Shown: positions 48,145 through 61,200 of the stretch, piece by piece
Numbering within the stretch: the stretch's first letter is position 1
How the letters are laid out: the number at the start of each line of letters is the position of its first letter
Origin: Haliclona indistincta
Lineage: Eukaryota; Porifera; Demospongiae; Haplosclerida; Chalinidae
Reading direction: 5' to 3'
Length of the DNA: 64,000 bases
Assembly: GCA_964017065.1 (NCBI GenBank)
Contig: OZ024783.1
Location: 8,440,867-8,504,866, forward strand
Notes under the pieces: generated by a model
What the model saw: the letters and a program-made list of their open reading frames with translations, nothing else
Told to the model about the DNA's origin: nothing
Database searches by the model: none
Translations under genes and position numbers: made by a program

Positions 48145-51100
48145 ATGGAGGTTGATACACTGAACAATATCAATGAATTGACGTGTCTTAACTCCTTCGT
48201 ACTCGGAGATCACGAAAAAGCATTACAGCTCCTTCCTAGTCTGCGGCAACCTGCTGCTATACGAATGATGTGTATTTGCTGTAACATTGATTCTGATAGA
48301 AAGCTATGTACGGATGTCTCTTTACTTCATTTGGCTGCTTTTCATGGTTGGATGGAAATTGTAATCAGTCTAGTGAGCATGTATGACTGTAACACTCAGT
48401 GTCGTGATAGCTGGAAACAGACTCCATTACACTATGCTGCTTATGGTGGTAGCCTACCAGTAGTTGAGTATTTTATTAGTAGGCAACACTGTGATCCAAA
48501 CAGTAGAGGAGAAAAGGGCAGAACTCCATTACACTATGCTATTGACAAAGGTCACATAGACGTAATCCAATATCTCATTACAAAGGCTGGTTGTCATCCA
48601 GGAATACTTAAAGATGCAGCAGTGCATTTTGCTTCTTATAGCGGCCATTTAAGTGTAGTCAAGTACCCAATACAAGAAATGAACTGTAGTGCAAATTCTC
48701 CTGGGATAAAAGGCAGTACGCCACTTCATCAAGCTTGCTCCAATGGTCATGTAGACATGATCAAGTATCTAATCACAGAACAAAATTGTAACCCGGTTTT
48801 ACTAGACAATGCTGGTAACATGCCAATCCACTATGCTTGTGTTGGTGGACACTTGAATGTTGTTAAGTACCTTGTCACTGAACAACGATGTGGTCCAAAC
48901 GTTAAGGGACAATTTGGTAGGACAACACTGCATATTGCTTGTTACAAAGGTCACATGGATATAATTCGATATCTCATCACAGAACAAGGTTGTGACCCAG
49001 TTATAAAAGACAATGATGATGACATGCCAATCCACATTGCTTGTCTTGGTGGACACTTGAATGTTGTTAAGTACCTTATCACTGAACAACGATGTGATCC
49101 AGACGTTAAGGGAGAGTTTGGTAGGACAGCACTGCATAATACTTGTAACAAAGGTCACATGGATATAATTCGATATCTCATCACAGAACAAGGTTGTGAC
49201 CCAGTAGTTGAAGACAATCATGCAGGGTGAAATGCCAATTCATATTGCTTGTCTTGAAGGACACTTGAATGTTGTTAAGTACCTTATCACTCAACAACGA
49301 TGTGATCCAAACGTTAAGGGAGCAAATGGCAGAACACTGTTTCATAATGCTTGTGTCGAAGGTCACATGGATATAATTCGATATCTCATCACAGAACAAG
49401 GTTGTGACCCAGTTATAAAAGACAATAATGGTGACATGCCAATCCATATTGCTTCTCTTGGTGCAGGACACTTGAATGTTGTTAAGTACCTTATCACTGA
49501 ACAACAATGTGATCCAAACGTTAAGGGAAAGTTTGGTAGGACAACACTGCATAATGCTTGTGACAAAGGTCACATGGATATAATTCGATATCTCATCACA
49601 GAACAAGGTTGTGACCCAGCAGTTGAAGACAATAATGGTAACATGCCAATACATATTGCTTGTCGTGGTGGACACTTGAATGTTGTTGAGCACCTTATCA
49701 CTGAACAACGATGTGATCCAAACGTTAAGGGAAATTTTGGTCAGACAACACTGCATAAAGCGTGTGACAAAGGTCACATGGATATAATTCGATATCTCAT
49801 CACAGAACAAGGTTGTGACCCAGCAGTTGAAGACAATAATGGTAACATGCCAATACATATTGCTTGTCTTAGTGGACACTTGAATGTTGTTAAGTACCTT
49901 ATCACTGAACAACGATGTGATCCAAACGTTAAGGGAGCATTTGGTAGGACAACACTGTATAAAGCTTGTGACAAAGGTCACATTGATATAATTCGATATC
50001 TCTTCACAGAACAAGATTGTGACCCAGCAGTTGAAGCCAATAATGGTGATATGCCAATCCATATTGCTTGTCTTAGTGGACACTTGAATGTTGTTAAGTA
50101 CCTTATCGCTGAACAACGATGTGATCCAAACGTTAAGGGAGAAATTGGTTGGACAACACTGCATGATGCATGTAGTAAAGGTCACATGGATATAATTCGA
50201 TATCTCATCACAGAACAAGGTTGTGACCCAGCAGTTGAAGCCAATAATGGTGATATGCCAATCCATATTGCTAGTTTTCGTGGACACTTGAATGTTGTTA
50301 AGTACCTTATCACTGAACAACGATGTGATCCTAACATCAAGGGAGCAAGAGGCAATACGGCATTGCATTATGTTTGTGGCAGTGGTCATATTGACATAAT
50401 TCAGTACTTAATCTCGGAACAAGGTTCCAATCCAGCTATTACTAATGATATGTTTCAAACACCATTGCATATTGCATGTAACCATGGCCATGTAGATGTT
50501 GTGCAGTTGCTTTTACAGGATAGAAGAGTAGATGCGTTGAGTATTGACAAATTTGGTAAGAGTCCAGCAGATTATGTTCATTTCAGTAATAACAGCTATC
50601 AGTTATTGAAACTTTTTAAACCTCTTCTAAAGTCACGTGAGGATTTTCCCATTCATTTATTTACAAAAGTTGTTCTTACTGGAAACAGTGGAGCAGGAAA
50701 AAGTTCTCTAGCCAAAGTGATTGCTGAGCAAGACACAGTGAACTTCTCTCATAAAAGTGATACAGATTTCGCAAGAAAAAGCATTCATTATAGAATTGAG
50801 TCTGAAGTGGAGACTCTCACTGCTGGTATAGATTCCTATATTGTTAAGAGTGAGACTATTGGTAACTTTATGCTGTATGACTTGGCAGGTCAATCAGAGT
50901 ACTACTTTAGTCAAAGTGTTATTATGGAGACTGTGATACAGAAGATGCCAGCCATCTTTATTGATCTAGTTGACCTTAGCAAAAGTGAAGAAGAGATAGC
51001 ACAAGCTATTCATCACTGGCTCACTTTCATTGAAAGTACAACATCTAAAACTCAAGAAAAATCGTGTGTGATGATTGTTGGTAGTCATACTGATCTTCTT

Positions 51101-53197
51101 ACTGAACAACAGGTGATAACAAAGACCACATTAGTGAAAGACCTTGTTGACAGGCGAGTAAAAATGCAAAGATATGAAGGGTTTGTAGGAATGGACTGCC
51201 GTGTGGTCACTGATAAAATTACAAATGAGTTTTTTCCTTACCTTTTAAATTTTCATACTACCATATCTTCTTATTCTCAACCTGTGAGTGTCTACTGCCA
51301 TGAGTTGTATGCATTTCTTCAAACAAAACTAGAGAAGACAGCTTGCCAGCTACATGAGCTTATCTCCTTTCTTACTGCTGAAGAGAATTCACTTGTACCT
51401 TCAGACGTACCTATCCTCAGTGAATTGCTAGAAGACCTGAGTGGTAGAGGTGTTATTATATACCTGAAGAATGAACAGTGTCTAGAGAAGAGCTGGGTGG
51501 TTGTGAAGAGAGAGATCATATTGAAGCATGTTAATGGAGAGTTGTTTAAACCAAAGTATTTCAAAGGGTGTAATCCGATTGCCAGCAGTACTGGTATAAT
51601 CCGTATGTCATCTCTTGCAGAGCTCTTTCCTCAGTATGATCCAGAAATGTTAGTAGAGCTCATGGTCCGGCTTGAGTTCTGCCATCCTGTAAATTTGTCT
51701 AAAATTAATACTAATCTCCAACCATTAGAAGGTGTTTCTACCTCCAAAAAAATGAAGGATATTTTTCTCTTTTTTCCATCACTACTACAAGCTGAGCGAC
51801 CACAAGCACTCATCACTAAAGATCGTTTATCGAAGCAAGACAGATTTGGATGGTGCCTCGGTTGCAAGGATTATGAGTATGAATTTCTCACTAGTCGATT
51901 TCTTCATATTCTCCTTCTTCGTCTAGCCTATACCTTCCCTCTGCCTAGTGAGAAGTACACTAAGACTCAGAATCTTCACGAGATTGAACAAAATTGTTCA
52001 GTATGGCTAAACGGTATCTCATGGAACAATGAGGAAGGTATCACAACAGTAGTGGAGGTTATTCAACAGAAGCGTTGGGTGGTAGTGAGTATGTACTATG
52101 ACAAGGACATGACCAGACCAGTGGAGTACAGCAAGCATCGCAGTGATGTGATCAGACTGGTTCTAGAGCTTCAGAAGGAACTTGCTCCAGACTTGGACAC
52201 ATTCAAGTGTCTTATTTCACCAGCTCTACTTCAACAATGGCCATTGGAACATCTTTATGAGTCAGACCTTTTCACAATTAAAAATGTAGCTAAGTGTACT
52301 CTTCTCAAAAAACCATTTGTGCTCAGTTGTGATGGCAGCCATAAGCTACTGACAAAAGATGCTGTACCCTTTGAGCCATATAGTATTCTAACTCCTTCAT
52401 CTGTGTGTGAGCTGATAGACAACAGAATGAGTGATCAGCCGGTCTCCTCTGCCCTCCTCAATGAGGTGAGAAAGTTATGTCGGCAGCTTCAACTGGAGTC
52501 ACTGAGCTACTTGAACTTGAGAGAATATCTTGATAAAATGAGTATATTCACTGGAAGAGATCCTTGGGTAAAATGAGTACATGTGCCTCCACTTGTTTAA
52601 TATGACTGATCTTATTGGTGCAGGTACTAGCTGAGGTAACATCAGATGACATCAGACAATCTGTATCAGTTGAGAGTGTATCAGGTGAATGTTTGCTTGT
52701 ATCACATAAGCCTTTTACAAGCACATGTATTATCCACAGATACTCATTCAGTAAAGATTTCTAGTAATGAATCTGCTGTTGCAAACCCTACTGCAGAGCC
52801 CATTGTTGACCTTTCCAAGATACCTGATAAACTTGGTGAGAATGTGAAATGATCTCTGTTTGAGGAAATAATTTTGTATCTTTGCAGACATCACACATCT
52901 TGCTGACCTGATTGTATCATTAAAGGACACAGAGTATATTTGGTTCAGACTGGGTCTACAACTTGGACTTAATTTCTTTGCACTAAAAGCAATTGAAAGT
53001 GATCACCGAGAAGTGCAAGTGTGTATGATTAACATGCTTGCGGCATGGCTGAATGGTCAGGGTAAAGACTGTACCAAGCAGACCCTTGTATCAGCCCTGT
53101 TGAAGATAGACTGCAAAATAGTGAGTTCATGATTGTAGATATTTTTATACAAACTATTGTTTCATTGTTTGATTAGGTTGGAAACAGTCAAGAGTAA
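48145..53197 (+). CDS. Ankyrin-ROC-COR-death domain protein (ROCO family), one frame break
   Basis: The start at 48145 has an ideal context (ACACCATGGAG). About sixteen ankyrin repeats fill 48300-50600. A ROC GTPase follows, with P-loop GNSGAGKSS (about 50688), DLAGQ switch (about 50880) and SHTD base-recognition motif (about 51086); COR spans about 51300-52400. Exons then join in phase: to 52567, 52624-52684, 52740-52835, 52888-53120 and 53177-53197 (VGNSQE, stop). The 52888 exon encodes a death domain (ITHLADLIVSLKDTEYIWFR). The order matches DAPK without its kinase, so a signalling or cell-death scaffold is likely. At about 49214-49230 an extra four bases (AATCATGCAGGGTGA versus AATAATGGTGA in sister repeats) shift the frame, either an assembly error in the array or a real break. 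Confidence 0.85.
48930..50350 (+). repeat. Near-identical tandem ankyrin-pair units in the coding sequence
   Basis: Units of about 201-204 bp, each encoding two ankyrin repeats (GHLNVVKYLITEQRCDPNVK and GHMDIIRYLITEQGCDP), recur about seven times with few substitutions, including silent ones. One unit has an extra codon (near 49463) and one an extra four bases (near 49217). Confidence 0.9.
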
Positions 53198-53204
53198 GAC
53201 CAAC

Positions 53205-53910
53205 ATGTATCTCTGACATCACAACACTAGGTGCCCATAACCCTGGTTGTAATATCGATTAAAGGCATACGCTTATTTTCTTATCTTTTTAAATTATTAT
53301 TGTGGAGAACTTATTTGTTTTCAGCATTTCAAGAGTCGACTTATAAATAACTTCTCTATTTCTTGACCCATGATCAAGATCTCAACTGAGATCAGCTGCT
53401 TTGATTCTTAATTATTATTAGATGCATATTATCATCATCACTATGCATCATGTGTGTGTGTCTCAATCCATGCTCATTGGAATGGTCAGCACTTGATTAA
53501 TCCAACCAACAGCTAAAACAGATATCTCTGACATGAAATGTATATCTCTGACATCACAACACTAAATGTCCATAACCCTGCTTGTAACATCGATTAAAAC
53601 ATTCATGTCTTATGCTCATTTCTTCTCACAATCAAAAAACTTCTTAGTTGAACTACCAAAAGTCGATTTGCAGCATTCTATCAACCATTATATTCAATAT
53701 TATTTCGCGAGCCGATTTCTTCCACTTGACCCATGATCACGAGCATATAGCATGTAGTGTCTGCTACAACACTTCTCTCTCACTATCTATTCTTCTTTGA
53801 TCTCAACTGAGATCAGCTGCTTTAATTCTTAATTATTATTATTATTAGATGCATATTATCATCATCACTATGCATCATGTGTGTGTCTCAATCCATGCTC
53901 ATTGGAATGG
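53205..53910. repeat. Direct duplication of about 340 bp downstream of the ROCO gene
   Basis: The stretch from ATCTCTGACATCACAACACT through ATCCATGCTCATTGGAATGG occurs at about 53210-53485 and again at about 53550-53910, with an inserted 80 bp in the second copy. Confidence 0.7.
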
Positions 53911-54145
53911 ATCTGAATACACACTTTTATTATTAGATCCATAAGGATCAGCTTTTATTGATGACTATCATGGTTAGGTAGTCATCGGAATCACTCTTTC
54001 CTCTCTCTTTGATCCATCTCTGGATCAGAACATTAATTCTTTATTTTTATGATAGTGACACTCTCAGTTGCTCAAGTGCGATGATGTGCTCTTACATCAT
54101 CCACTCTTGACTATTCATTTCTTCTCTCATCCTTATTCAACTGAC
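53380..54145. repeat. Cluster of short perfect hairpins
   Basis: Hairpins include GATCTCAACTGAGATC (twice, about 53390 and 53800), GATCCATAAGGATC (about 53938), GATCCATCTCTGGATC (about 54011), GATGACTA with TAGTCATC (about 53960) and GATGATGTGCTCTTACATCATC (about 54082). Most are followed by AG and a pyrimidine-rich stretch. The function is unknown. Confidence 0.5.
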
Positions 54146-54681
54146 CACAATCAGAACAAGAGCAACTGCTGAAACTCACTCATTATTTCTTTGTCTCTCT
54201 CTTCACCAATCAAGCTGTTGCCTGACACTTACAGCTTTGTCAAAAGCATTCTCTGCTCATTGCTACTTTAGTCTTGTTCTCTCTTTCTTGTGTCAGCACT
54301 TGATTAATCTAACCATCAGTATTATAATTCCTCCTTTATGCTGTTGTTGATTTCTTTATCTTTATCTTCATCTTTACTTCCAATTTCGCTATGGAACAAT
54401 CCATAACCATTTCTTGCTTTCTATACCTTGTATTTGTATGTTAGTAAGCATGCTCAAGCTTCTAATATCAAAAGTCACCATTACTCAAGTCAGCTCCTAA
54501 TCTTCTCAAAGCTGAACCTTTCTCCGGTGGTCAATACTTGATCAAAATCAACAAAAAGTTCAAACAGGTCAGCATAGGATGCTCACTTTCCCTCTCTCTT
54601 TACCAAGTTTTTTTAAATCTCTTTGTAGAAACTAGCAAGGATAACACGACCACTGTGATATTGTTGTGCCTTGTATTATAG

Positions 54682-54861
54682 AGATCTCACCTCCACCTGG
54701 TTAGCAGCATCTGGTATAGTACATGTAGCTTACCCAACATTGACAAAAGAAACGATCTCTACTGGTGAGTATATGCATACAGGCATTAGAAATCATTGAG
54801 TTACTTATTTCTCTTTTTGCTCACAGAAGGCATTTACTCACCAGTTAATTCTGTTACATAA
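54682..54861 (+). CDS. Possible terminal exon pair of an unknown transcript
   Basis: The segment 54682-54764 has an AG acceptor and a GTGAGT donor and reads LTSTWLAASGIVHVAYPTLT; it joins in phase to 54827-54861, which ends EGIYSPVNSVT and stops. Splice sites and frame are compatible, but no upstream exon was joined and the protein is not recognised. Confidence 0.25.
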
Positions 54862-55298
54862 CTGAAGAGACTAGCTAACTAACCATGAGACTAGCTCCTG
54901 TCCAGCCCAATCACATGCTAGCCTGTAGGAACCAGTGTATCACCCCATTTTCAGAAGAATAGAAACTAATGACTCTCGTGAAGACAGTGATGCTTACTTG
55001 CAAAGAAAGGTGTGTGTCTGTCATATTTACAGTAACTTGCACTTCAAATTGCGATTACCAAACACAGACCAAAATTATGCTTACTTGCATTGCTTGTGTA
55101 TCATATGTCAAAGGCAGATCCAGGAGGCTACTGCTTGCTTCAGCCCACTCAGTGAAATTTATCCTGAACTGTCCAAGTGCGGGTGTGTATTTAGCTTAAA
55201 ATGGCTAATAAACAAAGTAAGTATGTAGGCTGCACAGCTACATAAAAGATGTACTCATGAATATTAACTCATCCGTCCCTCGTCCCTCACTCACTCAG

Positions 55299-58200
55299 CC
55301 CCTCCCAGCACCACCACAACCTTTCCTCTGCCCTCAGTTGCTCCTATCAATCCATCTTCAACGACCTCTGCTTCCTCCCAGCCTCACCTTCCTCCTCCCA
55401 GCACTTCTCTAGCATTTCCTTCTCCACCGTCTACAACCGATGCATCACAGACAACTGCCTCTCAGAGTGCTGAGAAGATTTCCGTCAAAGGTGTACCAGT
55501 TTAACGATTTGAAACCAGAAGATGGTCTTCTAAAGGGCGAGACAGCTCGGAACTTTTTCGTCCAGTCCCGTCTTTCGATGGATGAACTGTCCAAAATATG
55601 GTATGCTTTTGTCAATTTTGTTATCTTTGTCAATAGTTAGCCAGTTACATGTAGTAATTTGTATCAGCATTTTAGTATGCATGTCTACAATATGCATGTC
55701 TGCTCTTCTTGAGTTAATTATCTGCTTTTGAAGTTTGTGTGTGGCTGTACAAATGAGTGGTCACTCACTGATAGATCATGTATAGTAGTACCCCCCACAT
55801 GGCTACACATAGATTTTTTTAAATTTTACACAGCTGACACTTTCATTAGAAATTGCTTGAAGTGAGTGATGTGTGCATTCGCAAAAATTTGGAGTAAATA
55901 TTAGGGGCATATTTCAGTCGAGATTGTGTATAATAGTCTCAGATAGGACTCAGAATGGATGTAAGGGAGAACACCCACTATAATTATTATGAAACCCTAC
56001 AATCTGGTTGTACAGCACAGCTTCATGCGTACAACTGAACCATATGTAATGTGTAGTGTGGTTTAAATAAAAAGCAAATTTTCTTCATTTCAAACTCTTA
56101 GTGTACTAGTGAAGTGTCTGTGTATAACAGGAGCACTGTGTGGGCGTGTGTGTGTGTGTGTGTATGTTCGTGTGAATCGCAATGCAGAGAATGTGTGTTT
56201 AGGCATTGCCTAGACTTGTCAGTTGCTTGTATTCTGTGTTATTGGTGTGTGTTCTCAACTATTGTTATACTGATAATTATGGTGTACCCACTTTGTGTAT
56301 ACAAAGTGATAATAGAGCAGTACTTGCTTTCATTTTCTGTATTGGTTTGTGAAATAAACATACACGTATCCATGGAAACATGTTAGTGACCCCTCCCTGT
56401 AGCTACCTCTAAATTACGGACACCCACTATAATCTTGACATTACATAACATGTTCTCCTACACCCTTCTGGTCTGGACAACACTACAGTGGAGCCCCCCT
56501 AAGGTGGACACCATTGGGACCTACACAATTGTCCATTATAGGGAGGGTGTCCTCTGGTCAAGGGTTTATTATAACATTATGTGGGTTATATTTGGGATTC
56601 AGTAAGTGTCCATTATAGAGGGATGAGGGGTGTCCTCTAAGAGGGGTTCCACTGTATTGGTGGGTTCCCAATGGTGTCCGGTTTGAGGGGTTCCACTGTA
56701 GTTACTTCCACTTTATTTCTTGTCGTTGTCTTGCCTGGTCTCATGCTGTGCATTGTAATCTTGAGCTCACACAGTTCCATAATATACTACACATGCGCCT
56801 TTGACCGTTCAACTAATTTTGCTGAATGTGGTTGCGTATCTCAAAAACCCACTTTGAGTGGGTATCTCAAAAACTGGTACATGTTGTCAATGACAGACTT
56901 GCAAATAAAAGCACATGTGAAAGCTGTCCGTGTTAATTTACACCTCAAACACTTCATGTGCAACACCAATTGACTGTTAGTTGAAGTGCATGTGTTAAAT
57001 CTTCTTATATCTTATCTTAGGGAGTTGCTGTGTGACCTAAAATGCTCTGTATTGACCATGGTATATAATTGTGGTATACTATAGGTGTTGCTATGTGACG
57101 GAAAATGCTCTGTATTGCCCCGCCTTTGTCGCCTGGGCTGCAATAATTTGTTATGTACATGTAGTTCATGTCTCACAAGAGTATATTATCGTACATGTGT
57201 GTACTGTGTGGGTACGGTACAATCTTATCAAAGGCATTATCACACTCTAGGGAGGGTATTGTACTGTTGATGTTGTTTATAGTTCACAAACATGTATAAC
57301 AGATGCTTCTACACACAGCACATTCACACAAAGCTTTGAGGTAAATACAGTGAGTATGTGGATGTACAGAATAGCAACCAAAAGGTCATGATTAGTCGGT
57401 ATAGGTTAGTTAACGCTATGTAGTCAGCTTGTTATGTACCAGAGGGTTTGAAGAATTGATAGAGTAATGGTTGCCTAGTTACGTATCACTGCTAATAGAA
57501 ATAGCTGTCTAGTTGTATGCTAACATGGACTCTTGCATGCTGGAAGCCTTGAAGTCAGCACATGCAATGTGATGTACAGGTGTAGTCAAACCAATCTTCC
57601 ACAGGTTTGAAGATGGATAGAATTAGCAGTTGCTTAGTTGCGTATTACTACTAATGTTATAGTTCTATGTTGCACATAACTAATATACTATTATTAACAA
57701 AATTTGCTAAAAGTATTACCTAATTATCATTCTAACTCTGAAGTCCTAAACATAATCTTTGTTGTATTCTAAGGCTTCCTGGTATTTTCTTATGATATTT
57801 GTTATTAGAGAGAAAGAGCCAGTCATCTGTCTTTCCTTGTTATCAGTGCTGTGAAGCCAACTTGTGTTGCATGCTTGCAATAGCTAGCTTCATTGAGAGG
57901 GCTTTTTGTTGTGATAATGATGGTTACCTGGTTTGCATAATAGAAGCACTATGTGTTAGTGGATCTTGTAAGGGTTTGTGAGTACATACTACTCCCTTAT
58001 ACATGTGGAATAACAACAAGACCATCTAGGGTATAAACTAGGGTATAAATTACTAATAATAATTAAAAAAATAGTATTGTGGGGTGCAAATAGCTAGATA
58101 ATGTAAAAGTAAATGCTGAATTCCAAATAGCAAGTTATTAATTTTTCTGTTGTTTTGATGGTAATCACCAAATTTACCTGCTACACAGTAGGCTTCTTGC

Positions 58201-61200
58201 ATTAATAGCTCCAAAGTGTCACCTTCATACACAAAATACAGTATTAGGGAGACACGGTAGTGTCTCCCTATGTAGGGATGAACGAGAAAACAAGATGGCG
58301 GCTACATACAATGTATTAGCGTTCAAACGCTGATATTTCGCCTGGTGTTGAATTTTATACGTCTTTAGACACTTATATCTGCTCTCTGGCGTTGCCCCAT
58401 CTTACAGTAGCAAGGAGATTGCTCGAAATTGTTACTAAAGTGACGAACCTGGAAACGGTGAAAATCGAGTTTCGTCATCTTCGTTTTCTTCTTTCTTTCT
58501 TCTTTCTTTCTTTCTTTCTTCCACTCGCCTAGCGCCTTTATGCGAGCAGTGCCGAGACCAAAACATCCACGAACAGTCGTGAAATTCTCCTGGCATGTGC
58601 CTTTTGAGCTTTGTTTTTAGCGTAACGGCGATCAAAGTTCCGCGATTTCTCGATCGTGATCCATTGTCAGCTAAGTGTTAGACGCCATTATTGTGATTGC
58701 GCAATACGCACGTGACCAAGCAATGGGTAGCGCACGTGACCAGCAGTCGCTGCGCCGTGTGGATCACTATCACGGAGAACACACACCCGGCATTTGTCTG
58801 GAGTCTTCGAAGAACGGTAAGCTCGTGTAGGATCGCCATTCTGCACTTGCCAGATAATTATAACCGCCGTACTATAGGTCTACAAACAAGTGTGGGCGGG
58901 GCTCGTATGCACTGAATGCATGCGTAGGCGACTAGGCAGACCTGTACGTACAGCTTAACAATATTTTAGCTATAAGTTTAAGAAAAGCCATCAACAACAG
59001 GAATACTAAACTAATGGTGGAAACAAAGACTTCTCTGTACATGCATGATATTGAACTGAAAAAAAAAAGGACACAAACAAGAAATTAAAAAGATTTCTAT
59101 CGAAATCAAAAGGATGTAGTGATGAAGAAATCTACCACTGGTTCACAATGTAAACCAACAAGAAACAAGCATAGAATGGTAACACGATTGACTTGCTAAC
59201 AGACCATAGATCCCTACATCAGTGGCTGTACATAAGATCAATATTTTGTCACAAGCTGAGTTCTATTCAAAGTGTCAGTCAACAGTAAATAGCTTAACTA
59301 GCTATAGTCTGGCCACAGCAGCCACTGATGTAGGGATCTATGGTCTGTTAGCAAGTCAATCGTGTTACCATTCTATGCTTGTTTCTTGTTGGTTTACATT
59401 GTGAACCAGTGGTAGATTTCTTCATCACTACATCCTTTTGATTTCGATAGAAATCTTTTTAATTTCTTGTAGAGGATGGTATGGAGACTTGAATCCTCCC
59501 TATGTGTGTTCAACTGTCTATGTTATGCTAAGGCAGCAATGCCCATTGTGTATGTGCATATTAGGCAGTAAAATCATCATCATTACCTATTGTGGCTCCT
59601 ATGATAGAACAACTGCAACTACAGCAGTATAAACATTGCTAGTGATTTAGAGCTATATATGGTCTTGAGTATAGAGAATAACACCTCCGCCCACTTCAAG
59701 TGTTTGCAGAATACTAATTATTTCAAAGTACAAGCTTAGTCATAACTTTGACCTATTACTCCAAAATATTTTTATAGTGATCACACTTACCATGTTCGCT
59801 CATTATAAAAGTTATACATGCAGAGATGTGGTGTTTCAGTGGGTTGAAAGTGTGACCTTGATGAACCTACAGTTGTTACATGAACAGCATTAGTTTTGCT
59901 TAGCTTACAGTGTATTATCATGGGGTATGGTCTAAAAAGTTATTTTTGTAAACTTTTGAAGCACTCTCTTGTTCAGTAGTGTATTCTGGATATACTGTGT
60001 ACTAAATTCATTTTATTGTTTCAGATAAGTTGTCCTTTTCGTACACATGTATGCAAGTTTCTGTACACATGTAAGCTTGTTTCTTTTCTGGGATTTAAAT
60101 TTTGTAGTAGCTTATTTTCAACAGTCTACATTCTTGGTTCCAGCAGTTTCATAAACTCTTAAAAGTGGAAAGCGTCCACCATAGAGTGTAACCAGAGAGG
60201 GCATGTACACTATCCAAATAAGGCACAAATCATGCTTTACTCTTTTGTCACTGGTTGTACATGAATTATTGTTGTTAATTTTATTCAGGAAACTAGCGGA
60301 TGGTGATCAAGATGGTGCACTGACCCTCCATGAGTTCTGTGTGGCTATGAAGCTCGTGCTTATTCGCAGAAAGGGAGACGAAATTCCTTCATCACTGCCG
60401 GAATCTCTTGTACAACTTAGAAAGAAACAAGGTAAGTGCTATATCACACTACATGTACTAGCAAGAGTATATAATTAAGAAGAGTGTCGAACTGCCAATA
60501 CCCGCGTAGAAACACTGTGAACAAAGTAACGTGACTTAAGGTCAGTTTCACGTGAGCCTGACTGACGTCAGAGTGTTTGCTAGCTATAGAGCCAATATGG
60601 ACGTCGTCGACGATGAAAGTGAAGGGGCTTCGATTGCTTATATCTGGATGACTACTGTGAGGAAATAGAATGCGAGGAAGTAGAACATGACGAACAGCAA
60701 ATGACTGAGCCGTGCGCTACTCCAAAGCGCCGTGGTGGTAAAGGCAAAGGTAGAGCAAAAGACAAGCAGGGAGGTCCTAGGGCTAAGAAGCGGCGCTTGA
60801 CATTAACAAAACAAAACTAAGTTCAGGAAATCTAGCAATACCAGCTGTCTCCAGCTCCTTCAGTGAGATTAATCCGACTCGTGGTGATTCAGCCAGCATG
60901 GGATCAACTAGGCTTGCAGTTACTAGCATTGGTCATTTTACTACTGTTCCTTGTACATCGTGATCGCTTTTCCTTTTTCTTCCCTGCTCCATTCCACTAA
61001 GTTTGACGGCGAGCGGGTGCTGCGAGTGACGTTTCAGGCTGACCACGTCTCCTTGCTATACTTATCACTTAGTTATACTAGCAGATTACGGACGAATTTA
61101 CGGCGTTTTTCTCACGTAAAACTGACCGGAAGTCACGTTACTTTGTTCACAGTGTTTCTACGCGGGTATTGGCAGTTCGACACTCTTCTTAATTATAATA

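Noticed and set aside
49181..50389. 402-codon minus-strand open frame
   Set aside because: It is the antisense of the ankyrin repeat array, which has few stops because the unit is repeated; the plus strand has clear domain similarity.
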